From positions 62,001 through 126,000 of the forward strand of contig NZ_JACSQM010000009.1 of NCBI RefSeq assembly GCF_014836645.1: 64,000 bases of DNA, given 5' to 3'. Shown piece after piece: positions 35,204-43,517 of the stretch. The translations under genes and the position numbers were made by a program. The number at the start of each line of letters is the position of its first letter. The stretch's first letter is position 1. The notes beneath the pieces are model-generated. The model worked only from the letters and a program-made list of their open reading frames with translations. It was not told the DNA's origin and did not search any database. This DNA is from Fictibacillus norfolkensis. GTDB lineage: Bacteria > Bacillota > Bacilli > Bacillales > Fictibacillaceae.

Positions 35204-36466
35204 ATGAATTTCTTTTCGTTTCATCGCAACATCCAGCTAAGGCTAGTGCTGCAATTTATTACGACTTTTGCTTCTTCAGCTGTAATTCCGTTTTTAGCTA
35301 TCTTTTTTTCTAATCAGGTAGGGGCGTTTTCAACGGGTTTGATGTATATCGGAGTTATTCTATCCGGCATAATGGGTGCACTGTTTGGCGGGAGGCGTTC
35401 CGATCAATTTGGAAGAAAGCGAATTATTTTACTCAGTGAGAGCATGATTGGTCTTGGCTACTTGATTGCTGGAGCTCTCAATCTGTTCTTTCCTCTTTCT
35501 CCATATGTGAACTTTGCGCTGTTCATCGTTATTCTCTTTTTCACAGGAATGGCTGGACCTGCGTATGGCGCGATCATTATTGATTCAAGTACGAAGGAAA
35601 ACAGAAAAGCCATTTATACGATTTCCTATTGGCTTGGGAATTTGGCAGTAGCTGCAGGGGGAATAACAGGGGCTATACTTTTTAAAACCTATCCATATGA
35701 ACTGTTCTTAGGAATCGCGTTGGTTACCTTTTTCACGTGGGTGGTGACATGGTTATGGCTTGAAGATGTACGGTTGCCGAGTGCTATGAATCAGGAAGCC
35801 AACGAAACAAAAAGCTTGCAGGGAAGCTATAAAGAAATTTTTTTGAACCGAAAATTCATTCTTTTTACGGTAGCAGGGTTGTTTCTTATCTCGTTGGAAG
35901 AGAGCTTGACCACATATATCGGTATAAAACTTGTAAGCGATATGAAGGATCCAGTTGCGTTACTGCCTTTCACATCATTATTTGAAGTAGATGGATTTCA
36001 GTTGATCGGTCTACTAAAAGCAGAGAACACCATCTTAGTTGTTGTCTTGAGTCTAGTTATAGCTAATATGGTAAAGCGTTTTAAAGACCGTCACTTAATG
36101 CTCGGAGGAGGGTTTGCTTACGCTTTAGGTTTTGTTGTGATCAGCTCTAGCACGAGTCCCGTTGTTTTAATCACAGCGATGTTTATTGCGTCTGTTGGGG
36201 AACTGATTCATATTCCCGCTAAACAAGCTTATGTCGCATCAATCATACCGGATGATGCTCGAGGCTCATACATGGCGATCTACGGCTTATCGTTTCATCT
36301 GTCTGGAATGATTGCCGCATTATTTGTCATGATGAGTGGAATTCTTTCCGCAAACACGATTACCTTGCTGTTTAGTTTATTGGGTCTTATAAGTTTATGG
36401 ATCTATCATGTTTTGTTTCGATCCGAAGCGCCAGAAGAAACGAAGGTTGTTAAAACCACAGCATAA
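35204..36466 (+). CDS. MFS transporter, probable drug efflux
   Basis: A 420-residue major facilitator with about 12 membrane segments. The loop 2-3 signature is GRRSDQFGRKRIILLSE. The cytoplasmic central loop (about 195-215) separates two six-helix halves. It is transcribed with the tetR-like gene, or from its own TetR-controlled site, which is the standard layout of an inducible exporter. Start follows AAAGGAGAG. The substrate is unknown. Confidence 0.9.
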   Translation: MNFFSFHRNIQLRLVLQFITTFASSAVIPFLAIFFSNQVGAFSTGLMYIGVILSGIMGALFGGRRSDQFGRKRIILLSESMIGLGYLIAGALNLFFPLSPYVNFALFIVILFFTGMAGPAYGAIIIDSSTKENRKAIYTISYWLGNLAVAAGGITGAILFKTYPYELFLGIALVTFFTWVVTWLWLEDVRLPSAMNQEANETKSLQGSYKEIFLNRKFILFTVAGLFLISLEESLTTYIGIKLVSDMKDPVALLPFTSLFEVDGFQLIGLLKAENTILVVVLSLVIANMVKRFKDRHLMLGGGFAYALGFVVISSSTSPVVLITAMFIASVGELIHIPAKQAYVASIIPDDARGSYMAIYGLSFHLSGMIAALFVMMSGILSANTITLLFSLLGLISLWIYHVLFRSEAPEETKVVKTTA

Positions 36467-36497
36467 AAAAGAAGCAGAAAATTTCCTGCTTCTTTTC
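36467..36497. terminator. Bidirectional terminator
   Basis: AAAAGAAGCAG / CTGCTTCTTTT with an 8-base loop, between the convergent MFS and hemolysin III genes. Confidence 0.85.
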
Positions 36498-36508
36498 AAG
36501 AGATTATT

Positions 36509-37147
36509 TTAGTTAGGCAATACATAAAACATCATGAGAAAATGCATCACACTGCCGGCTAGAACAAATAAGTGCCATACGGCGTGGTGGAACGGAAAGC
36601 TACGCCATACGTAAAAGATACTGCCTAGCGTATAGATGATTCCACCTGCAACTAAGAGCTGTATGCCTGCTGGTGGCATGTTTGCTGAAATATCTTGAAA
36701 GGCAAATGTGATCAGCCATCCCATCGCTACATAACCTAATGTTGATAACACTACGAATTTTTTCGTAAAAAAGACTTTAAACACGACACCAAAGATCGCG
36801 AGTCCCCAAACAACTCCAAATAATGTCCAGCCTAGTGCACCGCCTACAACAATCAGTACGATTGGGGTGTACGTTCCTGCAATAAAGAGATAGATGGCCG
36901 CGTGGTCCATGATCTCAAATAAATCCTTAACCCGTCCTTTAGGAAAAGCGTGTACGAGGGTTGAAGCTGTATAAAGCGTCAGCATCGTTCCTCCGAATAC
37001 GGCGAAGCTAACAATATGAACCGCTGTTCCTTTCCATACGGCAAACACGAGCAGAATGGAAGTAACCGCTACACTTAGAAGGACACCGAGTCCGTGTGTG
37101 ATGGCATTTGCTATCTCTTCGCGTTTTGAAAATACATGTGTACTCAT
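36509..37147 (-). CDS. Hemolysin III family membrane protein
   Basis: A 212-residue protein with seven predicted membrane segments of the PAQR/hemolysin III family (B. subtilis YplQ-like). Conserved polar residues in the membrane are visible: EEIANAITHGLG at the N-terminus, DHAAIYLFIAGTYTP in the middle, and FPFHHAVWHLFVLAGSVMHF at the end, giving the His/Asp set proposed to bind zinc in lipid hydrolases of this family. Its role in Bacillus is unclear and 'hemolysin' is historical. The start at 37147 follows GGAAGG. Confidence 0.88.
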   Translation of the reverse strand: MSTHVFSKREEIANAITHGLGVLLSVAVTSILLVFAVWKGTAVHIVSFAVFGGTMLTLYTASTLVHAFPKGRVKDLFEIMDHAAIYLFIAGTYTPIVLIVVGGALGWTLFGVVWGLAIFGVVFKVFFTKKFVVLSTLGYVAMGWLITFAFQDISANMPPAGIQLLVAGGIIYTLGSIFYVWRSFPFHHAVWHLFVLAGSVMHFLMMFYVLPN

Positions 37148-37253
37148 TTCGTTCACCTTCCTTTACGTTATGGTCAGTATATCAGAAAATGGCATCCTTT
37201 AACCAATTAAAGAACATAAATAAATGTAAATTACATTGTTGTCTTTGAAGGTG

Positions 37254-37382
37254 GTTGATCTCCGCTCCAGGTTGCACGCTTTCCATGGGGCGACCGGTGA
37301 GCCTCCTGCCGCTACGCGCCATTAGGAATCTCCACCAGTCCGCTCGTCCCATAGGAGTCGGCAACCTTCCTCTCCATTCAAC
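37254..37382. repeat. Dispersed palindromic repeat, copy 6 (degenerate)
   Basis: GTTGATC start and ATTCAAC end, with many substitutions (for example CATGGGGCGACC in place of CGCGGGGCAGGC). It is the most decayed forward copy, with a centre (CTCCTGCCGCTACGCGCCAT) similar to that of copy 2. Confidence 0.75.
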
Positions 37383-37523
37383 TTGCATAGGATGAGACAA
37401 TGAAAGATCTCCAATGTTGTTTAGGCTGAAAGCAAGTACTCTGGAAATGGACATCAATTTCTTTTAAGAAGGCTTTTTTAAAAGATTATTGCTATTGAGT
37501 ATTTCTTATTTCCTTCTTCGACT

Positions 37524-37776
37524 ATTGATTGTAGTGGAAGATGCGAGACTCCTGCGGGACAGGCGGGCAATCGGAAGAGTGGAAATGGCTCGTTCAGCCC
37601 CGACAAGCAAAAGTTGAATGGACTAGGAAGGCGCACTATGCCTTCTTGTCCGTTTAACTTTTGACCTCGAGGGGCTAGCCATTGCAACTAGACAAGTGAG
37701 ACACTTATACGTGAAACGTACGAATGTGGCTCACCGCCTGCCCCGCGGAAAGCGAGCATCTGCAACGGAAATCAAC
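37524..37776. repeat. Dispersed palindromic repeat, copy 7, split by another element
   Basis: Inverted copy (ATTGATT...AATCAAC) whose left arm up to CGGGACAGGCGGGCA and right arm from GTGAGACACTTATACGTG are separated by about 125 bases of unrelated palindromic sequence. Copies 6 and 7 together fill most of a 740-base gap (37148-37886) that shows no gene. Confidence 0.85.
37584..37683. repeat. Second palindromic element nested inside repeat copy 7
   Basis: Ends are AATGGCT / AGCCATT. The arms CAGCCCCGACAAGCAAAAGT and ACTTTTGACCTCGAGGGGCT are imperfectly complementary, and the centre is GGAAGGC / GCCTTC. G(G/A)CAA appears on both sides of the larger insert (37566-37570 and 37691-37695), a possible 5-bp target duplication. 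It has no coding capacity. Confidence 0.7.
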
Positions 37777-37886
37777 TCATTCAAAAGCACCCTTTAAGAA
37801 TAACTTTCTAAAAAGAAGGAATCTTTCTCGGAGGAGAGGAAATAGATAGGATTACAGACTTAATAGATAAAGAGAGGGTCACGATC

Positions 37887-38759
37887 ATGGAGGTAACTCG
37901 TTATTCATCTATACCGGAGTTTTATAGGGAAGTAGAAGAATTCCTGTTGTGTCAGGAAGATCGCGCAGGAATCATGCTTGGTAACTGTCTGCGTTTTCAA
38001 GACAAAGTATGGGAGGGCGAGCAGCCTTTTCTCGCTACCGTTAAACAGAATGGTAAGATCATGCTTTCCGCTATGCTAATCCCGCCTTATGCTTTATTAC
38101 TTTTAGAAAAAGAGGAAACAGAGGGTGTAGCGGCAGTGCCATTTTTAGTTCGTTACTTGATCGAAGAAGATTATTATGTACAAAAAGTAATGTCGCCGAA
38201 AGTTATTGGAAAGGCGTTTGCACAAGAGTGGACGACAGCTCAGCATTTAGAAGAAAAACTGCTGATGGATCTGCGTCTTTACACGCTTCCTTCTGTTATC
38301 CATCCTGCAGCTCGACCTGGCCGTTTAAGGCAGGCTACAAAAGCCGACTTATCCTTCTTACCGCGCTGGATCGTAGAGATGACAGAAGAGACGAAACAGA
38401 TTATGACGATGGCGGAAGCTGAAGAATATGCGAAAATGCGCGTGAAGAGCAAGTTTCTTTTTATATGGGAAGAGGATGGCAAGCCAGTATCGATGGCAGC
38501 TAAGACCCGACCGAATATAAAAGGTGTCTCGATTAATTTGGTTTATACACCTAAGAATCTTAGAGGTAAAGGATATGCGAGTGCTTGCGTTGCTGCACTA
38601 AGCGATTATCTGTTGAGTGAAGGATTTACGTTCTGCACCCTTTATACAGATCTCTCAAACCCTACTTCTAATAAAATCTATCAAAATATCGGTTATGAGC
38701 CGGTATGTGATTATATTGAACTGAAATTTAACGAAAAAAGAACAGAGCGACCGGCTTGA
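37887..38759 (+). CDS. GNAT-family N-acetyltransferase
   Basis: A 290-residue protein. The C-terminal GNAT domain shows the acetyl-CoA loop VYTPKNLRGKGYASACVAAL (starting near residue 217) and the final FCTLYTDLSNPTSNKIYQN strand-helix unit with the family Asn and Tyr. The N-terminal half (1-145) is a degenerate second GNAT-like or binding domain. The substrate is unknown. Start follows AGAGAGGG. It ends back-to-back with the Nudix gene on the other strand, with adjacent stop codons and no terminator visible. Confidence 0.87.
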   Translation: MEVTRYSSIPEFYREVEEFLLCQEDRAGIMLGNCLRFQDKVWEGEQPFLATVKQNGKIMLSAMLIPPYALLLLEKEETEGVAAVPFLVRYLIEEDYYVQKVMSPKVIGKAFAQEWTTAQHLEEKLLMDLRLYTLPSVIHPAARPGRLRQATKADLSFLPRWIVEMTEETKQIMTMAEAEEYAKMRVKSKFLFIWEEDGKPVSMAAKTRPNIKGVSINLVYTPKNLRGKGYASACVAALSDYLLSEGFTFCTLYTDLSNPTSNKIYQNIGYEPVCDYIELKFNEKRTERPA

Positions 38760-39227
38760 TTACCGGTAAGCTTTGTTCTGATTCTTCATCTCTATATAGT
38801 TCGTTATGTATTTTCGTGCACCGCCTAAAGTTTCTTTAGGAAGCTGGTCATGTTTAAAATATTGAAAATCATGTGATTCATCGTGATCAATCGTTAGTTC
38901 GCCACTTACAGAATGAGCCGTATACACAGCGGTGACGGCATACAGTTCATCACCGTTTGCATTTTTTACATAATGATCTTGACCAGAATAGACGTGAAGC
39001 TGGGTCAAGCCTTCAACATCGAGTCCTGTTTCTTCTTTTACTTCACGAATCGCCGTTTCTTCAAAACTTTCACCAAGTTCCATCAGACCACCGGGCAGCC
39101 CCCAACCGCCATCTGTACGGTGCTGTAATAATATTTCATCCTTTTCGTTCACAATAATAACAACAGAGCCAGGTAAGATGAGTGGTGCGGTTCCTACATA
39201 TTTCCGAAGATCTTCATAGTAAGCCAT
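38760..39227 (-). CDS. Nudix hydrolase
   Basis: A 155-residue Nudix protein. The Nudix box starts in WGLPGGLMELGESFEETAIR and continues EVKEETGLDV, a full match to GX5EX7REUXEEXGU. Upstream, VVIIVNEKDEILLQHR is the usual first strand pair. Likely substrate class is ADP-sugar or nucleotide-type pyrophosphates; this is not resolved from sequence. The start at 39227 follows GGAAGGAGCG. Confidence 0.9.
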   Translation of the reverse strand: MAYYEDLRKYVGTAPLILPGSVVIIVNEKDEILLQHRTDGGWGLPGGLMELGESFEETAIREVKEETGLDVEGLTQLHVYSGQDHYVKNANGDELYAVTAVYTAHSVSGELTIDHDESHDFQYFKHDQLPKETLGGARKYITNYIEMKNQNKAYR

Positions 39228-39323
39228 TAAATCGCTCCTTCCTAACCAACATTTTACAGAAAACATGTTAATAATTCATCTAAAAGTGGAACACTGAATA
39301 AAAAGATCGAGGGGAGTTTTGGA

Positions 39324-40289
39324 ATGGAAGCCTTCGCTAGACCCCGGGTGGTTGTAAGTAAGTGTCTTGAATTCGAAGCATGCCGTTACAATGGTGATGT
39401 GATATATAACGATGTGATTAAAAAACTGATGGATTATGTAGATTTTGTTCCCGTTTGTCCAGAAGTAGAAATCGGACTTGGTACGCCACGAGAAACGATT
39501 CGTATTGTGAAAAAGGGTGAAGATTATTTTCTTCTTCAGCCATCAACGCAGCGTGATGTAACAACGGAGATGCGTACTTTTTCAGATGGTTATCTGGCTG
39601 GAATCATTGATACAGACGGGTTTATTCTGAAGACGCGTTCTCCTTCTTGTGGTTTAAAAGAAGTGAAGGTGTATGCCTCTACTGAAAAAGGTCCTGCGAT
39701 CGGGCATTCAAGCGGGTTATTTGGTGGAAGGGTCGCAGAGCTTTACTCACACTTAGCCATTGAAGAAGAAGGAAGGTTAAATAATTTTACGATCCGTGAC
39801 CGTTTTTATACGAAGCTTTTTACGCTCGCTGCTTTTCGAAACATCCTCCCTCAAGGACTTCAAGCGATTAAAAGCTTTCATCAGAAAAATCAATTTCTGT
39901 TTATGGCCTATAGCAACCCAACGCTTAAAGTGATGAACCGTATCTTGAAAAAAGAGCAGGAAAATGGCGAAGAACGAACGATACAACTGTATGCTAAAGC
40001 CATGAACAAGCTGTTTAATCGTACGGCAAGAAGCGATTCAAACAGGAAAGTGGCCTACGAGATCTTCAAACGGTTTCAGCCGCATCTATCTCCAAAAGAA
40101 ATCGCCTTTTTTGAAGAGCTTCTTCAGAAGTATGCGAACAAAAAAGAACCGTTTTCGAGTGTGGCTACGATTTTAAAGTCGCATGCCATACGATTTGAAG
40201 ACAGTGAGATTCTGGGTCAGACGTTCTTTGCACCATACCCTGAAATTCTGCTTGAGATCTCAGACTCAGGCAAGGGACGAGATTATTAA
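39324..40289 (+). CDS. TudS-like (DUF523) and YbgA-like (DUF1722) fusion protein
   Basis: A 321-residue two-domain protein. The N-terminal DUF523 domain (about 1-150) matches 2-thiouracil desulfidase TudS, which uses a [4Fe-4S] cluster: Cys14 (VVSKCLEFEACRYNG), Cys45 (VCPEVEIGLGTPRE) and the Cys of TRSPSCGLKEV near 109. The C-terminal DUF1722 domain (about 185-300) is the helical YbgA-type module with AYSNPTLKVMNRIL and FKRFQPHLSPKE. The fusion is known from databases but the role of DUF1722 is unknown. The 3' end overlaps the convergent AEC transporter gene by 24 bases. Start follows GAGGGGAG. Confidence 0.88.
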   Translation: MEAFARPRVVVSKCLEFEACRYNGDVIYNDVIKKLMDYVDFVPVCPEVEIGLGTPRETIRIVKKGEDYFLLQPSTQRDVTTEMRTFSDGYLAGIIDTDGFILKTRSPSCGLKEVKVYASTEKGPAIGHSSGLFGGRVAELYSHLAIEEEGRLNNFTIRDRFYTKLFTLAAFRNILPQGLQAIKSFHQKNQFLFMAYSNPTLKVMNRILKKEQENGEERTIQLYAKAMNKLFNRTARSDSNRKVAYEIFKRFQPHLSPKEIAFFEELLQKYANKKEPFSSVATILKSHAIRFEDSEILGQTFFAPYPEILLEISDSGKGRDY

Positions 40290-41207
40290 AACGAGACCAT
40301 ATAAAAATGGAATGGTAAGACAGGAAAGAACCGTACTTAACATAACACCTGCTGCGGCAAAAGATGCATCCTCTCCATAACGTTCTGCATACATGGAGAT
40401 GGTTGGAGCGGAGGGCATCCCGGCAGTTAGAACGGCAACTGCTATTAATGGAAGAGGCAACGATAAGAAAACAAAAGGAAGTAATAGAAACGGAAAAAGC
40501 AGAAGCTTGTAAAAACTCGCTATCCATAAGTGTGAACTTTTTATAAAGCTCATTAAATGCTTTAACGGTAAAGCTCCCAAAAGAACGCCGATCAACAACA
40601 TCGAAAGTGGAACAGTTGGTTTTCCTAGCAATTCTAAAGTGTTGGATAAAGCACTAGGAAGGGTTCCTGGGAGGAGCATGAAGATTAAGCCAACAAGTGT
40701 GGAAATCACACCCGGATTTAAAAAGACGCTTCGCCAAGGCAGAGTCTCGGAATGACGAGCAAATAAATAGATGCCGTATGTCCAAATCCACAAAAGATAG
40801 ACAAAGTTAAAGAATGTGGCAAAAAGCACTCCTGTCTCTCCGAACAATAAAAAACAGACGGCAATGCCTAGAAAGCCTTGATTTCCAAAAATCATGATCC
40901 CTTCTAAGGCATTTTTTTGTGTCTTTATTATCTTCAATTTCTTAATCGTCCACCAAGAAAAGAGCGAGGAAATCAGTAATACGAATATAGACATTACGGA
41001 AAGCCAACCGAACTGTATAAGATTTTCAATGGAAAAGGAAACATCCATTCCGAAGATGATCAATGCAGGTAACGTTACATTCAATAAAAGTGCTGAAAGA
41101 GTACGTTCACTGCCAGGTGGTAAGATCTCTTTCTTTCGAAGGATATAACCGATAAGAGCAATGCTGTACAATAGGGTTAATTCTTGCATAAAAGGTGCAA
41201 GTTTCAT
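40266..41207 (-). CDS. AEC-family (auxin efflux carrier-like) transporter
   Basis: A 313-residue membrane protein with about 10 membrane segments of the AEC family, which includes malonate and malate permeases. Typical segments are LIGYILRKKEILPPGSER at the N-terminus, EGIMIFGNQGFLGIAV in the middle and LTAGMPSAPTISMYAERYG near the end. Substrate unknown; organic acid efflux or uptake is plausible. The start at 41207 has GGAGGG about 11 bases upstream. Its stop lies within the end of the TudS-like gene on the other strand. Confidence 0.86.
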   Translation of the reverse strand: MKLAPFMQELTLLYSIALIGYILRKKEILPPGSERTLSALLLNVTLPALIIFGMDVSFSIENLIQFGWLSVMSIFVLLISSLFSWWTIKKLKIIKTQKNALEGIMIFGNQGFLGIAVCFLLFGETGVLFATFFNFVYLLWIWTYGIYLFARHSETLPWRSVFLNPGVISTLVGLIFMLLPGTLPSALSNTLELLGKPTVPLSMLLIGVLLGALPLKHLMSFIKSSHLWIASFYKLLLFPFLLLPFVFLSLPLPLIAVAVLTAGMPSAPTISMYAERYGEDASFAAAGVMLSTVLSCLTIPFLYGLVLIISSLA

Positions 41208-41294
41208 TCGATCTTCACCCTCCTTACCTAAAAGCATATGGAGGATGTGTAGAATAGGTGATACATACGATATACGTTCGCAGGAGGAAGATTC

Positions 41295-41789
41295 ATGCTG
41301 ATGGCAAAAGGCGAGATTTTATTCAGGCAAGGAGAAGAAGGTCCGTTATTTCGGTTAGAAAGCGGCTTATTAAAGATTGTTCGAGTTCATGAAGATGGAA
41401 GCCAAGTTTTGTTGAATTTAATTATCCCAGGCGAAGTAATTCCACACCATTCATTAACGAGTCAAAACGAATATAACGGAACCGCTATAGCGCTGTTACC
41501 GTGCGAGATAACGCGGATCGAACCCCAGCAATGGTATCGATCACTTGAAGAGGACCCATACAGATACAAAGAAGTGGCACTAATGCTAGAAACGAAACTA
41601 AGGATGATGCAGCAGCGTATCAATCAGATGTCTACTTTGACACCAGAAGGAAAGATCAGGAAGCTTCAAAACTGGTTCACGAATTATTTTCCTGACATCC
41701 AGATTGAAAAAGTGCTAACTCAAGAAGAAATCGGGCAGTTTGTTGGCTTAAGACGAGAAACAGTTAACCGGGCACTCAAGAAGATTTAA
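41295..41789 (+). CDS. Crp/Fnr-family transcriptional regulator (compact)
   Basis: A 164-residue regulator, shorter than typical Crp/Fnr proteins (about 220). The cyclic-nucleotide-binding-like barrel begins late (ILFRQGEEGPLFRLESGLLK), so about 20-30 usual N-terminal residues are missing. The C-terminal winged helix has LTQEEIGQFVGLRRETVNRA and stops right after the recognition helix, lacking the usual wing. No Fnr-type cysteines are seen. The start is supported by AGGAGGAAG. Targets are unknown; the divergent AEC gene and the downstream secreted protein gene are candidates. Confidence 0.82.
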   Translation: MLMAKGEILFRQGEEGPLFRLESGLLKIVRVHEDGSQVLLNLIIPGEVIPHHSLTSQNEYNGTAIALLPCEITRIEPQQWYRSLEEDPYRYKEVALMLETKLRMMQQRINQMSTLTPEGKIRKLQNWFTNYFPDIQIEKVLTQEEIGQFVGLRRETVNRALKKI

Positions 41790-41881
41790 TGAAATGTCAA
41801 AGATTTTACATACATATGAACGTAAGATTTTCGCTTCTTTAACAAATGATACCTGTATAAAAGTTAAAGGAGTGATGTGTG

Positions 41882-42382
41882 ATGAAAAAGTTTATCCCTC
41901 TTGCACTTGCGTTTTCCGTACTAACGAGTGGTGCCATTACGGTGTCTGCTGCAAATCAAGAAAAGATCCAAGTGGAGTCTCATAAAAGAGGTCAACACTT
42001 TAAGCGAATGAAAAATTTTCAGGAGCAGGTTCATAAAGCGAACGCTCTTAAGATCGAACGATTAGAGATTCAAAAAGAGATCGTTAAAAAGAAAGACCAG
42101 CTTTTCGACATGCATGTAAAAGCTGGGGAGCAGAAAGTAAAAGAAAAACGAAGCGCGAACAAAGCCAGCTGGCAGGAGATGAAACAGATTCATCAGGATT
42201 TAAGGACTCTGCAAAGCCAAGCACATGAAACGAAAAAAGCGATGCATGAGGCATTAAGAGCAAATAACGAGAAACTCGCGCTAGAGAAGATGAATCAGTG
42301 GCTGAGTCTCAATGAGAAAATCAATAACAAGCTTAGCGAAAAATCCGCAAAGCTGGATGAGGTCTTAGCTAAACATAAGTAA
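41882..42382 (+). CDS. Secreted coiled-coil protein of unknown function
   Basis: A 166-residue exported protein. The signal peptide MKKFIPLALAFSVLTSGAI ends near VSAANQ (about residue 25). The mature part is highly charged and entirely helical, with heptads (LEIQKEIVKKKDQLFDMHV, then LRTLQSQAHETKKAMHEALR). The layout recalls Spy/CpxP-like periplasmic chaperones, but the LTxxQ motif is not present, so this is only an analogy. The start at 41882 follows AAAGGAG. A terminator shared with the glycerophosphodiesterase gene follows. Confidence 0.78.
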   Translation: MKKFIPLALAFSVLTSGAITVSAANQEKIQVESHKRGQHFKRMKNFQEQVHKANALKIERLEIQKEIVKKKDQLFDMHVKAGEQKVKEKRSANKASWQEMKQIHQDLRTLQSQAHETKKAMHEALRANNEKLALEKMNQWLSLNEKINNKLSEKSAKLDEVLAKHK

Positions 42383-42393
42383 AAAGCAATAAC

Positions 42394-42432
42394 AAAAAGT
42401 GTTGAAGCAAATGCTGCCTCAACACTTTTTAT
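42394..42432. terminator. Bidirectional terminator
   Basis: AAAAAGTGTTGA / TCAACACTTTTT with a 13-base loop, between convergent genes ending at 42382 and 42439. Confidence 0.88.
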
Positions 42433-42438
42433 AATTAC

Positions 42439-43269
42439 TTATTTTGATTTATGCTTAGGTGTATAGTCTGGATAATCGGTAATGATTCCATCAACACCTG
42501 CGTCTAAGAGCGGCTTTACTTCTTGCTTGTTTCGAACCGTCCAAGCCATGATGCCCATGTGACGCTCATGCACCTCATCAACGATTGAAGAATTAACAAG
42601 TGTTCTGCTAGGGTTTACAAATTCAGCATATGTAGCAAACTCATCGAGCTTTGCTTCACTTAAGTCGGTTGCCTTGGAAGTAAGTACGCCAACAGGCACT
42701 CTAGGAAGCAACTTGTCTATCTGTTGCATAGAACCAAACTCAAATGATTGAATGATAATCTTATCATGAGCTGGTAAGTGCATGTTTCGTTCCTTTATCG
42801 CTGCAGCTACTTTTTCTTCAATCTCGGGATAGTAATAGGTTGCTTTTAATTCAATTAGAATGCCAGTCTTTCCGCGGAATTCATCAAGTACTTCTTCAAA
42901 AGTAGGAACTTTTTCTCCTATAAATTTCTCACCAAAGTAGCTTCCGGCATCAAGTTGACGAATCTCTTCTAACGTATGATCTTTTACATATCCCGTTCCG
43001 TTCGTTGTTCGATCGAGTGTAACATCATGAATGACAACGAGCTCACCGTCTTTTGTTTCTTGTACATCAATTTCTATATAATCGGATTTCATATCTACAC
43101 CTTTATGGAACGCGGCCATCGTATTCTCTGGCGCATAGCCTGAAGCTCCGCGGTGTGCGACGGTTTGAACGCGATCAGACGGGTCGTAAGCAAGTGTGGA
43201 AGTACTGTAGATCGAACCGATAATCCCCATTGATAGTAGTGATGCAACTGCTGTCTTCTTCATGCTCAT
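42439..43269 (-). CDS. Secreted glycerophosphodiester phosphodiesterase
   Basis: A 276-residue GDPD-family enzyme with a signal peptide (cleavage near STSTLA, about residue 27). Catalytic residues are visible: His39-Arg40 in TVAHRGASGYAPENT, Glu48, then EIDVQETKDGELVVIHD with metal-binding Glu and Asp and the second catalytic His81, and DRTTNGTG. The C-terminal MAWTVRNKQEV and GVDGIITDYPD complete the TIM barrel. It hydrolyses glycerophosphodiesters to glycerol-3-phosphate outside the cell, as B. subtilis GlpQ does. I chose ATG 43269 because AAGGGG lies 9 bases upstream. Confidence 0.92.
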   Translation of the reverse strand: MSMKKTAVASLLSMGIIGSIYSTSTLAYDPSDRVQTVAHRGASGYAPENTMAAFHKGVDMKSDYIEIDVQETKDGELVVIHDVTLDRTTNGTGYVKDHTLEEIRQLDAGSYFGEKFIGEKVPTFEEVLDEFRGKTGILIELKATYYYPEIEEKVAAAIKERNMHLPAHDKIIIQSFEFGSMQQIDKLLPRVPVGVLTSKATDLSEAKLDEFATYAEFVNPSRTLVNSSIVDEVHERHMGIMAWTVRNKQEVKPLLDAGVDGIITDYPDYTPKHKSK

Positions 43270-43481
43270 GTTATTCATCCCCTTATCATTGTATGGTCCG
43301 TGATCCTGCTCGCCTCATGCAACAAGCAGGATTACATTCATTATGCTAACAAAGGAAAAAGGGGAAAGAATGGTCAAAACCTCCTTAGTATTTTAAAGAA
43401 AAAAAGGTCTATATGAGGGGGTATCTTAACAAATGTCTGTTCTGTAAAGATGGGGTGAAGGAGATGTCACTACTGTAAAGG

Positions 43482-43517
43482 AAAAGAAAAAAACCAGGCA
43501 TTTTAAACACCTGGTTT
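43482..43517 (-). terminator. Terminator of the queuosine-precursor transporter gene
   Basis: On the minus strand AAACCAGG / CCTGGTTT is followed by TTTTTCTTTTCC. The hairpin begins inside the last codons and the stop codon lies in its loop. Confidence 0.75.

Noticed and set aside
43302..43333. Hairpin ATCCTGCT / AGCAGGAT upstream of the glycerophosphodiesterase gene, considered as a GlpP-type antiterminator
   Set aside because: There is no T-run after it on the minus strand and I could not match a known ribonucleic antiterminator, so it remains an unexplained stem.
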